Assembly: GCA_937890745.1 (NCBI GenBank)
Contig: CALADH010000089.1
Location: 13,031 to 77,030 of the forward strand
Length of the DNA stretch: 64,000 nucleotides
Source: Scybalocola_A sp900557175
Lineage (GTDB): Bacteria; Bacillota; Clostridia; Lachnospirales; Lachnospiraceae
Reading direction: 5' to 3'
Part shown: positions 53,497 through 63,271 of the stretch, piece after piece
Layout of the letters: each line of letters begins with the position of its first letter
Numbering within the stretch: position 1 is the first letter of the stretch
Notes under the pieces: generated by a model
The model's input: the letters and a program-made list of their open reading frames with translations, nothing else
Databases searched by the model: none
Told to the model about the DNA's origin: nothing
Made by a program: the position numbers and the translations under genes

Positions 53497-55005
53497 TTAT
53501 AGGTATTTTGCACTAAGTCTTAAAAGTTCTTCCTGATTTGTCTTCTTTGTATCAACGATACCTGCCAGACGTCCGTTGGACATAACGCCGATACGGTTTG
53601 TAATACCGAGAATCTCCGGCATCTCCGACGAAACAACAATAATTGTCTTGCCGGCTTTTGCCATCTTTATAATCAGTTCATAAATCTCATATTTAGCACC
53701 GACATCAATACCTCTTGTCGGTTCATCCATCATAAATACTTTCGGATCACGCTCCAGCCATTTACCGAAAATAACCTTCTGCTGATTACCGCCTGAAAGG
53801 CTTGAAATCATATCATCCGGGCCCATACATTTTGTATGCATAACTTTAATTTCATTAGCTGTTGCCTTTGTCATCTTGGCATCTGAAAGAGCAATACCGG
53901 ATTTATATTTATCCAGGTTGGCAATCGTCGTATTAAAAGTCAAATCGCCCTTTAAGAAAAGTCCGTTTGCCTTACGTTCCTCCGTGATCATCGCAAAGCC
54001 ATGCTCCATCGCTTCTTTTGCACTCGTAAAGTTCATAAGATGATCATTGAAATAAACACGTCCGGCAGCTCTTGTGCGGACACCGAAAATCGTCTCCAAA
54101 AGCTCTGTACGTCCTGCACCGACAAGACCGTAAAGGCCGAATATCTCGCCCTGTCTTACGTCAAAAGAAATATCCTGAAGATGCGGTTCAAATTTTGTGG
54201 ACAAATGCTTCACCGATAAGATAACATCCTTAGGCTCGTTATCTACCGGAGGGAATCTATTGTCAAGAGAACGGCCTACCATCGCCGAAATCAATTCGTT
54301 CATATTTGTATCTTCGGACTTCTTTGTCATTACAAGATTACCGTCACGAAGCACGGATATTTCATCACAAATTTCAAAAATCTCATCCATCTTGTGTGAA
54401 ATATAAATCAGGGAAATCCCCTGTGATTTTAACATACGCATCATTTCAAAAAGCTTATTAACTTCCTGAACATTCAGTGAGGAAGTCGGCTCATCTAAAA
54501 CGATGACCTTTGCATTATATGAAATTGCTTTTGCAATCTCGCACATCTGTCTCTGTGAAACAGACATATTTCGCATCGGCTGGCTTAAATTGACAGTCAT
54601 GCCTAATTTTCTGAAAAGCTCAGAAGCTTCTTTTTTCATTCTGCCTTCATCGACAACGCCGACGGAATTTACCGGATAACGTCCGAGGAATAAATTGTCA
54701 ACAACATTTCTCTCAAGACACTGGTTTAATTCCTGATGAACCATTGCGATACCGTTTTCCAACGCATCTTTCGGTCCTGAGAAACTTACTTCTCTGCCGT
54801 CGAGGAAGATCGTTCCTTCATCTTTCTGATAAGTACCGAAAAGGCACTTCATCATTGTTGACTTACCGGCGCCGTTCTCTCCCATAAGGCCCATAACCGT
54901 ACCTTTCTTCACATCAAGATTGATGTGATCAAGCACCCGGTTACGTCCGAAGGATTTACTCATACCGCGTATCGATAAGACAACATCATCTTTCTTATCT
55001 GCCAT
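53497..55005 (-). CDS. mglA: MglA-type sugar ABC ATP-binding protein, two domains
   Basis: 502 aa. Domain 1: Walker A GENGAGKST, signature MSVSQRQMCEIAKAI, Walker B VIVLDEPTSSL. Domain 2: degenerate Walker A LVGAGRTELLE, SGGNQQKVIFGKWL, VFMMDEPTRGIDVGAKYEIY. It powers the MglC channel. Ten bases before mglC. A terminator in the mglB-mglA gap should lower its expression relative to mglB. Confidence 0.94.
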   Translation of the reverse strand: MADKKDDVVLSIRGMSKSFGRNRVLDHINLDVKKGTVMGLMGENGAGKSTMMKCLFGTYQKDEGTIFLDGREVSFSGPKDALENGIAMVHQELNQCLERNVVDNLFLGRYPVNSVGVVDEGRMKKEASELFRKLGMTVNLSQPMRNMSVSQRQMCEIAKAISYNAKVIVLDEPTSSLNVQEVNKLFEMMRMLKSQGISLIYISHKMDEIFEICDEISVLRDGNLVMTKKSEDTNMNELISAMVGRSLDNRFPPVDNEPKDVILSVKHLSTKFEPHLQDISFDVRQGEIFGLYGLVGAGRTELLETIFGVRTRAAGRVYFNDHLMNFTSAKEAMEHGFAMITEERKANGLFLKGDLTFNTTIANLDKYKSGIALSDAKMTKATANEIKVMHTKCMGPDDMISSLSGGNQQKVIFGKWLERDPKVFMMDEPTRGIDVGAKYEIYELIIKMAKAGKTIIVVSSEMPEILGITNRIGVMSNGRLAGIVDTKKTNQEELLRLSAKYL

Positions 55006-55045
55006 GATTCTTACCCCTATTTAAGTATGCTGATTTTCAAGTTTC

Positions 55046-55088
55046 CAAAAAAAAGAGGTTATCGGGGAGAATCTCTCCCCGATAGCCT
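55046..55088 (-). terminator. Terminator between mglB and mglA
   Basis: A 15-bp stem AGGCTATCGGGGAGA / TCTCCCCGATAACCT (one wobble) with a 3-base loop and eight T on the minus strand. Partial read-through would set the ratio of binding protein to ATPase/permease. Confidence 0.85.
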
Positions 55089-55106
55089 GCTTAACTTCAA
55101 TAATTA

Positions 55107-56429
55107 TCACTGACTAAGTAATGCTGTATAGGAAGCTGCATTATCTGTTTTAACCATATTGATTGCGAAAGCATCATACTCGCTTGGATTTCCAAGACGG
55201 TTTGTGATATTAGATTCAGTCTGTCCGTCACCACCGATGTATTCAACTTCAAGATTAAGTACATCATCATAGTTTTCAAGTAACGGTTTGTATGTTGCGC
55301 TTAAGAAGTTATCTGCTGCATTGTAGATGTTCAGCCATACTTTCTTCTTAGGATGTTTGCTCTCATCAAGCTGTTTTGATACAGGCTCATAAATCTTAGT
55401 GGAGTCTGTGAAATCCTGATAATTATCTGCTGTAACAGCAACGTTTAATGCGTAGTAAGAACGCTGTTCTTCGTTGTATGTAAATACATCCGGTGTAAGT
55501 ACATTGCCTGCGTCATCGGCTGTACCGATACCTGTGTCAATATCAACACCATCAAGTGCATTACGAAGTACACGAAGTGTTAAGTAAGCCTGTACGTCTG
55601 CATGCTGGCTGATTGTTCCGCCGTAGCCTTCTGCGATTGCTGCAACAGCATCACTGTTTGCATCATAACCGAATGTAGGCACTTTGTTATCCTTTGACCA
55701 TGCATTAAACATTGACATACCCATACCATCATTGTTAGAAACAACAACATCAATCTGATCGCCGAATGATGCTGACCATGTACCGATAGCATTACCTGCT
55801 GTTGCTGCATCCCATGTAGCACCTGCTGAGTTCTTCATCTCCTGTGATGCAAGCTCACGTACTGTATAGGATTTGCCATTCACTTCAAGTTTACCATCTT
55901 TTACAACTGTAGATGCGCCTTCACCGTTTGTTCCAACCGGTTCACTGTTGATTGCGCCATCTTTTTCTACAGCTGTATCAAGTGCCTTACGAACACCTCT
56001 TGTACGGGCGATTGAGTCATTATGTCCGATATCACCGATTGCAAGAACATAACCAATCACACCGTCACCGTTTCTGTCGATTGTATCAATATTCTTTTCG
56101 ATGTATTCTTTAACCATTGTTCCCTGAAGTTCAGCACCCTGATTTGCATCGAAACCTACATAATATGTATTGCCGTTGAAATTCAAAGCATTCATATCAA
56201 GTTCGCCTGTTGAGCTGTTGGATGGCTGACGGTTGAACCATACTAATGGTTTATCTTTATTAGCAACTTCTCCGCCTGCTTCTGACTCTGCCGGAGCACT
56301 GCTGTCAGCCGGTGCCTTAGAATCACCCTGTGTTTCTGATGAGCCACCGCCACAAGCTGTTACAGATAAGCCCATGACTGCTGCCATTGCTAATAAAGCA
56401 ATCTTCTTGTTCATACCTTTTTTGTTCAT
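55107..56429 (-). CDS. mglB: Galactose-binding lipoprotein MglB with circularly permuted fold
   Basis: 440 aa. Signal peptide with lipobox VTACG, Ser/Ala/Glu linker, then the binding fold in unusual order. After the linker it begins at KPLVWFNRQPS, which is the strand in the middle of lobe 1 of E. coli MglB, and runs to the normal end. The first ~80 residues of the usual fold, KVWLNIYNAADNF to FAINMVKTDNAASYTALL, come last (362-440). Sugar contacts are all present: Asp373, Phe375, Asn424, His136, Asp138, Arg142, Trp206, Asn233, Asp256. The Ca loop is partial (DRNGDGVIG). There is also an insertion near 160-200. First gene of mglBAC. Confidence 0.85.
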   Translation of the reverse strand: MNKKGMNKKIALLAMAAVMGLSVTACGGGSSETQGDSKAPADSSAPAESEAGGEVANKDKPLVWFNRQPSNSSTGELDMNALNFNGNTYYVGFDANQGAELQGTMVKEYIEKNIDTIDRNGDGVIGYVLAIGDIGHNDSIARTRGVRKALDTAVEKDGAINSEPVGTNGEGASTVVKDGKLEVNGKSYTVRELASQEMKNSAGATWDAATAGNAIGTWSASFGDQIDVVVSNNDGMGMSMFNAWSKDNKVPTFGYDANSDAVAAIAEGYGGTISQHADVQAYLTLRVLRNALDGVDIDTGIGTADDAGNVLTPDVFTYNEEQRSYYALNVAVTADNYQDFTDSTKIYEPVSKQLDESKHPKKKVWLNIYNAADNFLSATYKPLLENYDDVLNLEVEYIGGDGQTESNITNRLGNPSEYDAFAINMVKTDNAASYTALLSQ

Positions 56430-56488
56430 AATAAGAAATCTCCCTTCTCTTTTTGGGCAACTTGTCTTATGTCGCCGTTGATGTTGTT

Positions 56489-56517
56489 ATTATATAAAAT
56501 ATTTTTCACGGATTACA
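56489..56517 (-). promoter_or_regulatory. Predicted promoter of mglBAC
   Basis: Perfect TATAAT (56489-56494), 17-base spacer, and a very poor -35 TGTAAT on the minus strand, in keeping with a need for an activator such as the YesN-type regulator. The remaining 56518-56768 is A/T-rich with no gene and no clear terminator for the jet cassette. Confidence 0.6.
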
Positions 56518-56768
56518 TAGAATATTTTTTGCTTCACATTCGAATTTTTAAGATTTTATTGGTAATTTTAATCATAGATATGAACTTTCTGTGTTTTTTT
56601 GCACATTTTTTATAGTCATATTCGACACTATATGACAAATACATTCAAAATTTATAGCATTTTGTCTTTAAGCGCAAAAGAAACTTTCATCCATTAGCGA
56701 CATATGCCGAAAATTACACTATGAAAAGACCCCGTCAAAAAACTTATTCCGACAAAACCTTCACCTCA

Positions 56769-58055
56769 TTACTCATCGATAATTTTATAAACTTCCAGCA
56801 TAGATTCCTGGTAAGCTGCTTTTTTATTAAAGCGCATACAATCTCTTATTTCCAAAAGTTCTTTCATGTAAATCTTATCCAGTTTTTTCAAACGACTTTC
56901 ACTCAAAACCACATCCGATATATATTGCTCATACCATCTTTTCTCATATTGCCAAAATTTAAGCGAACTTCCATATCTTTCTTTTAATCTTTGAGCAATT
57001 AAAAGCCCTTCTGGATCAAAATCCCCGGCATACAAAAAATTATATTTATCCTTAAGAGCATCCAAAAACAAAAGCGCTGCAAGTCTGGGCTGTCCATTTG
57101 TGCATACAGCTGAACAGCATACTTCCTTATTGATGATTGACGAAAAAACGGCAGGATTTTCAACAACATAGATGTTCTTCTTCGCCGCCTCGACTGTACT
57201 GATTCTTCCCAATATGCGCAGCGTCAGGCGCAACGGCTCTTTTTCTTTAAAAAACCCTTCGATACCCTCGTGAATACATTGATTTTGTTTCCACGCCCGA
57301 AAACCATAAATAAGTACTTCATTTGATAAATCATCTTTCAAAATACCAGCTTTGTACATAAGACGGCTTTTTTCCTCTGCTTCCGAAAGCACATGATTGC
57401 TTTCATCAAAAATTGTCTTTAAAAACAGCATCAACAGTTTTTCTGCCGGCGTACCATAATCAAAATAATGCGGATTACCACTCACTGACGCCGCAAATAC
57501 AGGAAGCATCTGCCGTTCACTTTGTATTTGAATTCTTCTTGCCGCTTCAAACAAATTTTTTAAAGTTTCTCTAAGTTTATCCTTATCTTCTTTATATTGC
57601 CGAATTAAAACTTCATAACCTTCACTTCTATTTTCCAAAACAGCATCTACCCACTCTGCCGCAGGATTTTCACGATATTCTAATAAAATTTCTTCAAAAT
57701 ATTGCTTTTGATGCTCTTTGGATTTTTGCTTTTCTTCTTTTTTCACAGTAAGATTTTCACCAAAATAGGCTTCAAGAACTTCTTTGACTGAAATACCGGA
57801 AAATCGGCTTTCATTAAGCCGTTTTTCAAAAAATGCCACTGGGATAGTTACCGTTTTATTTTCTGTATAATCTTTTCGGAAAAATCCGCCAAGTTCGCTC
57901 TTTTCCTCCCGTGTAAGTCCATAAAGAGTCACCGTACCGCCCATATGTCCCAGACTTGCATATTTTTCTCTTAATTTTATAAAAAGTTTATGATATACCG
58001 GCCGCATCCGAAAATAAGCAAGACACACTTCTATTTTTTCTTCTTTTTCTTTCAT
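56769..58055 (-). CDS. jetD: Wadjet JetD, TOPRIM-type nuclease subunit
   Basis: 428 aa. The C-terminal TOPRIM-like domain resembles topoisomerase VI/Spo11: the first acidic residue is Glu299 in VVENPAVF, the pair is Asp345 and Asp347 in AGDFDPEG. The N-terminal arm opens GHMGGTVTLYGLTREEKSELGGFF. The pattern fits the DUF2399/TIGR02679 family found in type II Wadjet. It cuts plasmid DNA sensed by the SMC motor. Last gene of jetA-B-C-D, seven bases after jetC; AGGAG at good spacing. Confidence 0.88.
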   Translation of the reverse strand: MKEKEEKIEVCLAYFRMRPVYHKLFIKLREKYASLGHMGGTVTLYGLTREEKSELGGFFRKDYTENKTVTIPVAFFEKRLNESRFSGISVKEVLEAYFGENLTVKKEEKQKSKEHQKQYFEEILLEYRENPAAEWVDAVLENRSEGYEVLIRQYKEDKDKLRETLKNLFEAARRIQIQSERQMLPVFAASVSGNPHYFDYGTPAEKLLMLFLKTIFDESNHVLSEAEEKSRLMYKAGILKDDLSNEVLIYGFRAWKQNQCIHEGIEGFFKEKEPLRLTLRILGRISTVEAAKKNIYVVENPAVFSSIINKEVCCSAVCTNGQPRLAALLFLDALKDKYNFLYAGDFDPEGLLIAQRLKERYGSSLKFWQYEKRWYEQYISDVVLSESRLKKLDKIYMKELLEIRDCMRFNKKAAYQESMLEVYKIIDE

Positions 58056-58062
58056 AATTCTC

Positions 58063-61000
58063 CTATGTCACTATAAGCTTTTGCTTCCCATTCCAAAGAT
58101 AACGGATAACGGAAACAAATTTTACATTTTCAGGCCGAATCAACTGATAAATAGCTAATGCCGGAACTGTATCATAATCACCCCACAAAATTTGAGAATT
58201 AATCATAAAATTAAACTCAAATTCAACCATAAGTCTGAACATATCCCGTATATTCGTTTCATCAACCCCCGCAAAAGCTTCGTCCAAAGAAATTAACTTT
58301 GGAGCATCACTTCTCGCACCGGCATATTTAGCAACGACAGCCGAAAATAAAGGCACATACATCGCCATTGCCTTCTCACCGCCGCTGAATGTAAAAAATA
58401 CCCTGTCTGTCAGTTCTTTCTTCTTCTCACCACTCTTTTGACACTCAAGCTGAAATTCAAACCATTTCCTATAGTCCAACACTTCTTTCATGACCGCATG
58501 AAAAGACTGCACAGCCCCTGTTTCTCCCGAAATCTTCCTTGCTTCTTCAATTTTTGAGCGAAAATGTTTTGCCAAACTGTCAATCTCCTCAGGACGCATA
58601 ATTTCTACATCTTTTTGCATAAGTTCTACCAAAATACGTGTATCAAGCTGTTCTTCTGTTTCCGCCCTTTTCTGTTTCCATTTCAAGCTCAATTTCAAGC
58701 CGCTTGATGTCTCCATAGAATCCATAAGCATATTCATCTTATCTATCCAACGTCGGCTTGCCTGAATTTTTGTACGAATCTTTTTGCTTATTGTATTGGC
58801 TAAAATATCTTCAAACAACTCCCTGTCACGATCGCTGATAATCTTTATTTTCTCCTGTACATCTTCAGAAAGCTTTTCTAAAAGTTCCTTGAATTTCACC
58901 TGTACACCTCTGTATTTTGCCATAATATCAATTCGTTTTGCACTCATATCTAAAAATTCATTTCCTTCATCCAATTCCGAAAACAGAGAAACAAGTGTCA
59001 TCTGATAATCCAAAAGACATCCTCTATTTTGATGATAAACTGCCTGTAAATTACCAAAAATATCACTCTGTTTTTTATTTCCGAAGCTTCCGGCAAACTG
59101 AGAGCAAATTTTTTCTGCTATATATTGTAACTCTCCTGCTTCCTCTTGAATATGCACATAACCCAGGCGGTATTCCTGCTCAAAGATTTTCCGGTATCTT
59201 TCTGTTTTATCAGAAAATACTTTCTGTTTGTTTTCATTTTCATTGATTTTTTCTGAGAGAATATCCGCTTCTTTTGAAAGTCTGCTCTGCTTTCCGATAC
59301 TTTTTTCCCTCATTCCCGGAAGCACCTCCAGCTGTTTTATGCAATAATCAAGCCTTTCCTTAATTTCTTCATAATCCGTCATTTCCAGCTGTGTTTTGAC
59401 AGAATCCAAAAGTGCCGCAAGTTCCCGGATTTTTTGTAAAATCCGACTCAGGTCATATCGTATCGCCTCCAAATCAGCTTCAATTTCTTCAATGTACTCT
59501 GACTGATCTGTCACATAACGGCAACTGCTTTTATACTGACTAAATACAATCTGAAGCTTTGAAAATAGTTCATTATAACTTCGAAGTGCTTTAAGTGCCT
59601 CTACAAAAACATCCATTCTCGGCAGCAAATAACATTTTTCACACAATTCCCTGACTTTCAACCGTATTTTATCTAATGTTTTTCGTTCATTTTCAACTAA
59701 AATCTGTTGGCTGCCCACGCGCTTTATAGCAAGTTCCAATCCATATTCACTATCTGCCAAAGCTTTTGAAGCTGTTTTTAAATCATTTTCTGATGGAAAA
59801 TCAGCCCACTCATTTTCAAGTATTTCTGATCTCTGTTTGTTTTTTTGAAAATTTGTTTCTATCACAGCAATTTCTGTTTTTTTATTCCTGCATAAACACT
59901 CCAAAATTTCTATTTGCTCCAATTTATAGCGTTCCCTTGCGCGCGCACCAATAAAACGCGCCCGATACCCGCCAGTAACCGTACCTTCCAAAATACCCAG
60001 TTTATAATTTCCGTTTTTATCAATCCGTGTATCTGCATCTTCATTTTCAAAGCCAATAGAAGACAGAACGTTGGAAATTCTCTGATACAGCAAAATATCA
60101 TTTTCACCATTATCAACTTCGAGAATATTTCCTATATTTTCCCGTACACGGACTGCGTCGCCAAATATATATTTATCGCAGACACCACCATCCATTGCAA
60201 ATACCTGTGTCCTATATTCCTCCGGAATAATCAATGCATCAAGCACACCCATGTGAAGCAGTGCTTCCTCAATTTTGCCTGCAATAGCTTCGTCAATATT
60301 CCCGCCAAAATCAATTGTTTTATAAAACTGATCATATGGAATTCCGGCTTCTTTTAAAAGCCGCCTGTTTTCACAAACGCATTCCGGCTGTTCCGGCTCT
60401 GGCTCTCTGCGATGTCTCCATGCTTCCAGTTCTTCGTTAATTGCCTGCAGCTGTACTCTTTCTTGTTCCAACTGTTGTTTAATCAAAAGATTTTCTTTTG
60501 CGAGTTCCTTTTCTTTTTCATAAAATACAGGTTTCATAAGCGCTTTTATTTCCGAATAATCACTGCCATATTCATATTCCTGGACTTTACGCACAATCGC
60601 CTGCATCACTTGCTGATCAGGCAAAAGTTCTTCGTTTCCTTCCTCCCAAATATGTATATGTTCAATTAATTCTGCTTTTGTCTCATCCATCAATTTTTCA
60701 TACTGCTGAACTTCTCTTTCTGAACAATTTCGTTCTTCCTTATATAAATCTAACTCTTTCAAATATCTGTCATATTTTTCCTGACAGCTAAGTTCCTCAG
60801 TCAGCCCTTCTTTTGCCTTTTCTACTTTTTGGATATACGCTGTCAAAATCTGTCTATGCGGTTCAAAAGAATAATCCGATAACCTATCTTCCAAAATTTC
60901 TTTTTTCATAAATACAAATTCATCAAAAGGTATATCCTCAATTTCTCCTTCCATTTCTTCAAGGCAGTCTTCAATTTCTTTCCAAACGATTTCTTTCTTT

Positions 61001-62133
61001 TCAATTTCTTTTTTCAAACGTTTTTCAGCATCCAAAAGCCGTTCTTCTTTTTCCTGTTTCTGCTGTTCCTTTTGATTTCTTTCTTCTTCCTTTTCTGAAA
61101 GTTGTTTCAAAAGCTGTATTTCTTCTCCCTTCAACTTTGCCGCATCACTATTTGCAAGAGATTCTTTTTCTTTTTTCAGGACTTCTTCCTCACGCGCCAA
61201 CTTCTCATAATATTGTTTTTCTTCGGCCTGTGCCTTCATATTTTCTTTCTCGCATACTTTAAGCATTCTGACCTCATTTTCACAAGACTCACAATCCTTT
61301 GATGCCTGCAAAAATAACAATGCTTTATCATAAAGCACAATGCTATTATATTGGTCATATACCTTTTCAATTTGTTTTGCTCCACGAATACTTTCATTTA
61401 AGATATCCAGACTTGTTTTAAGATTATCCATATTTTCAACAGCTTCTGACATCGGCCTGAGATCATCCTCTGAAAGCGTCTGCAGCGATCTGCTTAAAAT
61501 TTCATTAATCACTGTTGGTTTAAACTCTTTGGAAAGCTTTGGTGTGCGCAGCTGAATTAATAACTCCAAAAGTTCTTTATATTCTTCCTGAGTTTCAAAA
61601 CCAAACAGAAGACGATTCACACAAACTGCATACTCTCCTTGTGTTTCCATGACTTTGCCGCCGTCACCAATCCGGTTTCTTAGTTCTGTTTTAGAACATG
61701 TAATTTTATTTTTTATATCTTTATATAAAAGAATATCATATCCAACACGCCTTCCGTCTGTAATACAAAAATACCACGATTCCAGTTTCTTATTTTTTCT
61801 TGCGCGGATTCCAAGCCCGAATGTCATATATTCTTCACTTTCCATCCGTTTAAACTCTATAAAAAGATAACCTGTTCTTTCCTCACGCACGTCGTCTTCT
61901 TCCAAAAGATAATTTTCCATTTTACGCGCTTTGGAACCAAACGGATCAAGACGTTCGGGGCGCATATTTCCATCCAATAAAAGCGGTATAAAGCTCTGCA
62001 TCGTTACCGATTTCCCCGAACCATTAGAACCTCTCAAAAGAATTCTTCCGTCCGCAAACTCAAAAACTTCCTCATCGTAATACCAAAAATCAATCAATCC
62101 TGCCCTGTTTATCTGCCATTTGTTATGATTCAT
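58063..62133 (-). CDS. jetC: Wadjet JetC, SMC/MukB-like ATPase
   Basis: 1356 aa SMC-like motor of the TIGR02680 kind. N-terminal head WQINRAGLIDFWYYDEEVF with Walker A GSNGSGKS (35-42) and RLDPFGSKARKMENYLLEED; long coiled coils with a hinge-like middle; C-terminal head with signature FSGGEKAMAMYVPLF (about 1249) and Walker B KLISLDEAFAGVDE (about 1280). It extrudes DNA loops to detect small circular DNA. Complete and intact. Overlaps jetB by 11 bases. Confidence 0.93.
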   Translation of the reverse strand: MNHNKWQINRAGLIDFWYYDEEVFEFADGRILLRGSNGSGKSVTMQSFIPLLLDGNMRPERLDPFGSKARKMENYLLEEDDVREERTGYLFIEFKRMESEEYMTFGLGIRARKNKKLESWYFCITDGRRVGYDILLYKDIKNKITCSKTELRNRIGDGGKVMETQGEYAVCVNRLLFGFETQEEYKELLELLIQLRTPKLSKEFKPTVINEILSRSLQTLSEDDLRPMSEAVENMDNLKTSLDILNESIRGAKQIEKVYDQYNSIVLYDKALLFLQASKDCESCENEVRMLKVCEKENMKAQAEEKQYYEKLAREEEVLKKEKESLANSDAAKLKGEEIQLLKQLSEKEEERNQKEQQKQEKEERLLDAEKRLKKEIEKKEIVWKEIEDCLEEMEGEIEDIPFDEFVFMKKEILEDRLSDYSFEPHRQILTAYIQKVEKAKEGLTEELSCQEKYDRYLKELDLYKEERNCSEREVQQYEKLMDETKAELIEHIHIWEEGNEELLPDQQVMQAIVRKVQEYEYGSDYSEIKALMKPVFYEKEKELAKENLLIKQQLEQERVQLQAINEELEAWRHRREPEPEQPECVCENRRLLKEAGIPYDQFYKTIDFGGNIDEAIAGKIEEALLHMGVLDALIIPEEYRTQVFAMDGGVCDKYIFGDAVRVRENIGNILEVDNGENDILLYQRISNVLSSIGFENEDADTRIDKNGNYKLGILEGTVTGGYRARFIGARARERYKLEQIEILECLCRNKKTEIAVIETNFQKNKQRSEILENEWADFPSENDLKTASKALADSEYGLELAIKRVGSQQILVENERKTLDKIRLKVRELCEKCYLLPRMDVFVEALKALRSYNELFSKLQIVFSQYKSSCRYVTDQSEYIEEIEADLEAIRYDLSRILQKIRELAALLDSVKTQLEMTDYEEIKERLDYCIKQLEVLPGMREKSIGKQSRLSKEADILSEKINENENKQKVFSDKTERYRKIFEQEYRLGYVHIQEEAGELQYIAEKICSQFAGSFGNKKQSDIFGNLQAVYHQNRGCLLDYQMTLVSLFSELDEGNEFLDMSAKRIDIMAKYRGVQVKFKELLEKLSEDVQEKIKIISDRDRELFEDILANTISKKIRTKIQASRRWIDKMNMLMDSMETSSGLKLSLKWKQKRAETEEQLDTRILVELMQKDVEIMRPEEIDSLAKHFRSKIEEARKISGETGAVQSFHAVMKEVLDYRKWFEFQLECQKSGEKKKELTDRVFFTFSGGEKAMAMYVPLFSAVVAKYAGARSDAPKLISLDEAFAGVDETNIRDMFRLMVEFEFNFMINSQILWGDYDTVPALAIYQLIRPENVKFVSVIRYLWNGKQKLIVT

Positions 62134-63268
62134 CTTTTTTCCCTCTCATAAAATCTTCCGGATATATTCCTATAATTTTCCCAGCCAAAGGCTTTATTCT
62201 TATATCTTGAAAATCCACTTCCAACATTCCCATATTTTCCATATATGCATAAACTTCCCTGTAAAATTCCGCGAAAGTCATCTCTCGATACATTTTGCTA
62301 AAGCCTGTACAAAACTTCACTTTACATTCTTCCACAATTCTTTGGAACTGCTCCTTCGGAAGGCATATCTGCTCATCTAAAGGCACTTGTATCTTTCCTG
62401 CCTTTATGCCTTCACACAGCAAATAATTCACCAAAAGTACCACATCTGACAACGTATTTTCCTCCGGAAAAGTTCTTCCAAGACGGCTGTTTTCTCCAAG
62501 TACCAAATAAGCACTGCTGCGATGAACATGCAATTCACAATCCAACCACTCTGCCAAATCGCTCTCTATCATGTTTCTGTAATTACGCACATATGCAAAA
62601 TCTTCTTCTGTATCAGCATCCTTATACAGCCCGGCAGACATCAAAATTCTTCTATAAACCCGTTGCCTTCGAACAACACCCCTGTCCTCATCCACGTCGA
62701 TCCATTCCTCTTTTTGAAAATCTTCCGGCATATTCAGCGCCATAATATCTTGTGTAAAATTTTTCATAAAATATCTGGAAACACCTGTATTTTCGTAAAG
62801 TACTTCACCTGCATTGTCTTTCACAAAGCTTTCTTCATTCCCATCATTAACATTCAAAATCCCGCAAGATACACAATATTTTATAACCCTGATCATATGC
62901 CGTCTATATCTGTAAACTGTCCAGTCGACCTGTTCTTTTTCATATTGGCTCTGCACATATTCCGTTAAATTTGATAACACAAATTGTTCTTCTGCTTCTT
63001 TATCTTCTAAAAACATCAAAACAATACAAAAAAACTCATATTCAATCGTATCACTGAATTCAGAAATCCCCATCCAGTTTTCCGCAGCTGCCGGCAGTTT
63101 TTCGACTTTTATCATATGTTGATTCACTATAATCTGATAACCCAATTTTTCTCTCAGAAACTTCTTTTCACCGCCCGATGCCAGCGCCTCCTTAACCTGA
63201 TAATACAATTCCCTCTCTCTGGATTTCAATATCCATCTGCGGTTAAGCAAAATTTCCAATATATTCAT
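62123..63268 (-). CDS. jetB: Wadjet JetB, MukE-like subunit
   Basis: 381 aa, resembling TIGR02678/DUF2398: RELYYQVKEALASGGEKKFLREKLGYQIIVN at the start, YEFFCIVLMFLEDKEAEEQFVLSNLTEYV, and a winged-helix middle VDWTVYRYRRHMIRVIKYCVSCGILNVNDGNEESF. It bridges the kleisin JetA and the JetC heads. Immediately follows jetA (three bases). Confidence 0.85.
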   Translation of the reverse strand: MNILEILLNRRWILKSRERELYYQVKEALASGGEKKFLREKLGYQIIVNQHMIKVEKLPAAAENWMGISEFSDTIEYEFFCIVLMFLEDKEAEEQFVLSNLTEYVQSQYEKEQVDWTVYRYRRHMIRVIKYCVSCGILNVNDGNEESFVKDNAGEVLYENTGVSRYFMKNFTQDIMALNMPEDFQKEEWIDVDEDRGVVRRQRVYRRILMSAGLYKDADTEEDFAYVRNYRNMIESDLAEWLDCELHVHRSSAYLVLGENSRLGRTFPEENTLSDVVLLVNYLLCEGIKAGKIQVPLDEQICLPKEQFQRIVEECKVKFCTGFSKMYREMTFAEFYREVYAYMENMGMLEVDFQDIRIKPLAGKIIGIYPEDFMRGKKDES

Positions 63269-63271
63269 TTA

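Noticed and set aside
55107..56429. MglB read as an N-terminally truncated pseudogene
   Set aside because: The missing first segment is present at the C-terminus with its sugar-binding residues, and signal peptide, lipobox and ribosome site are intact, so permutation explains it better than truncation.
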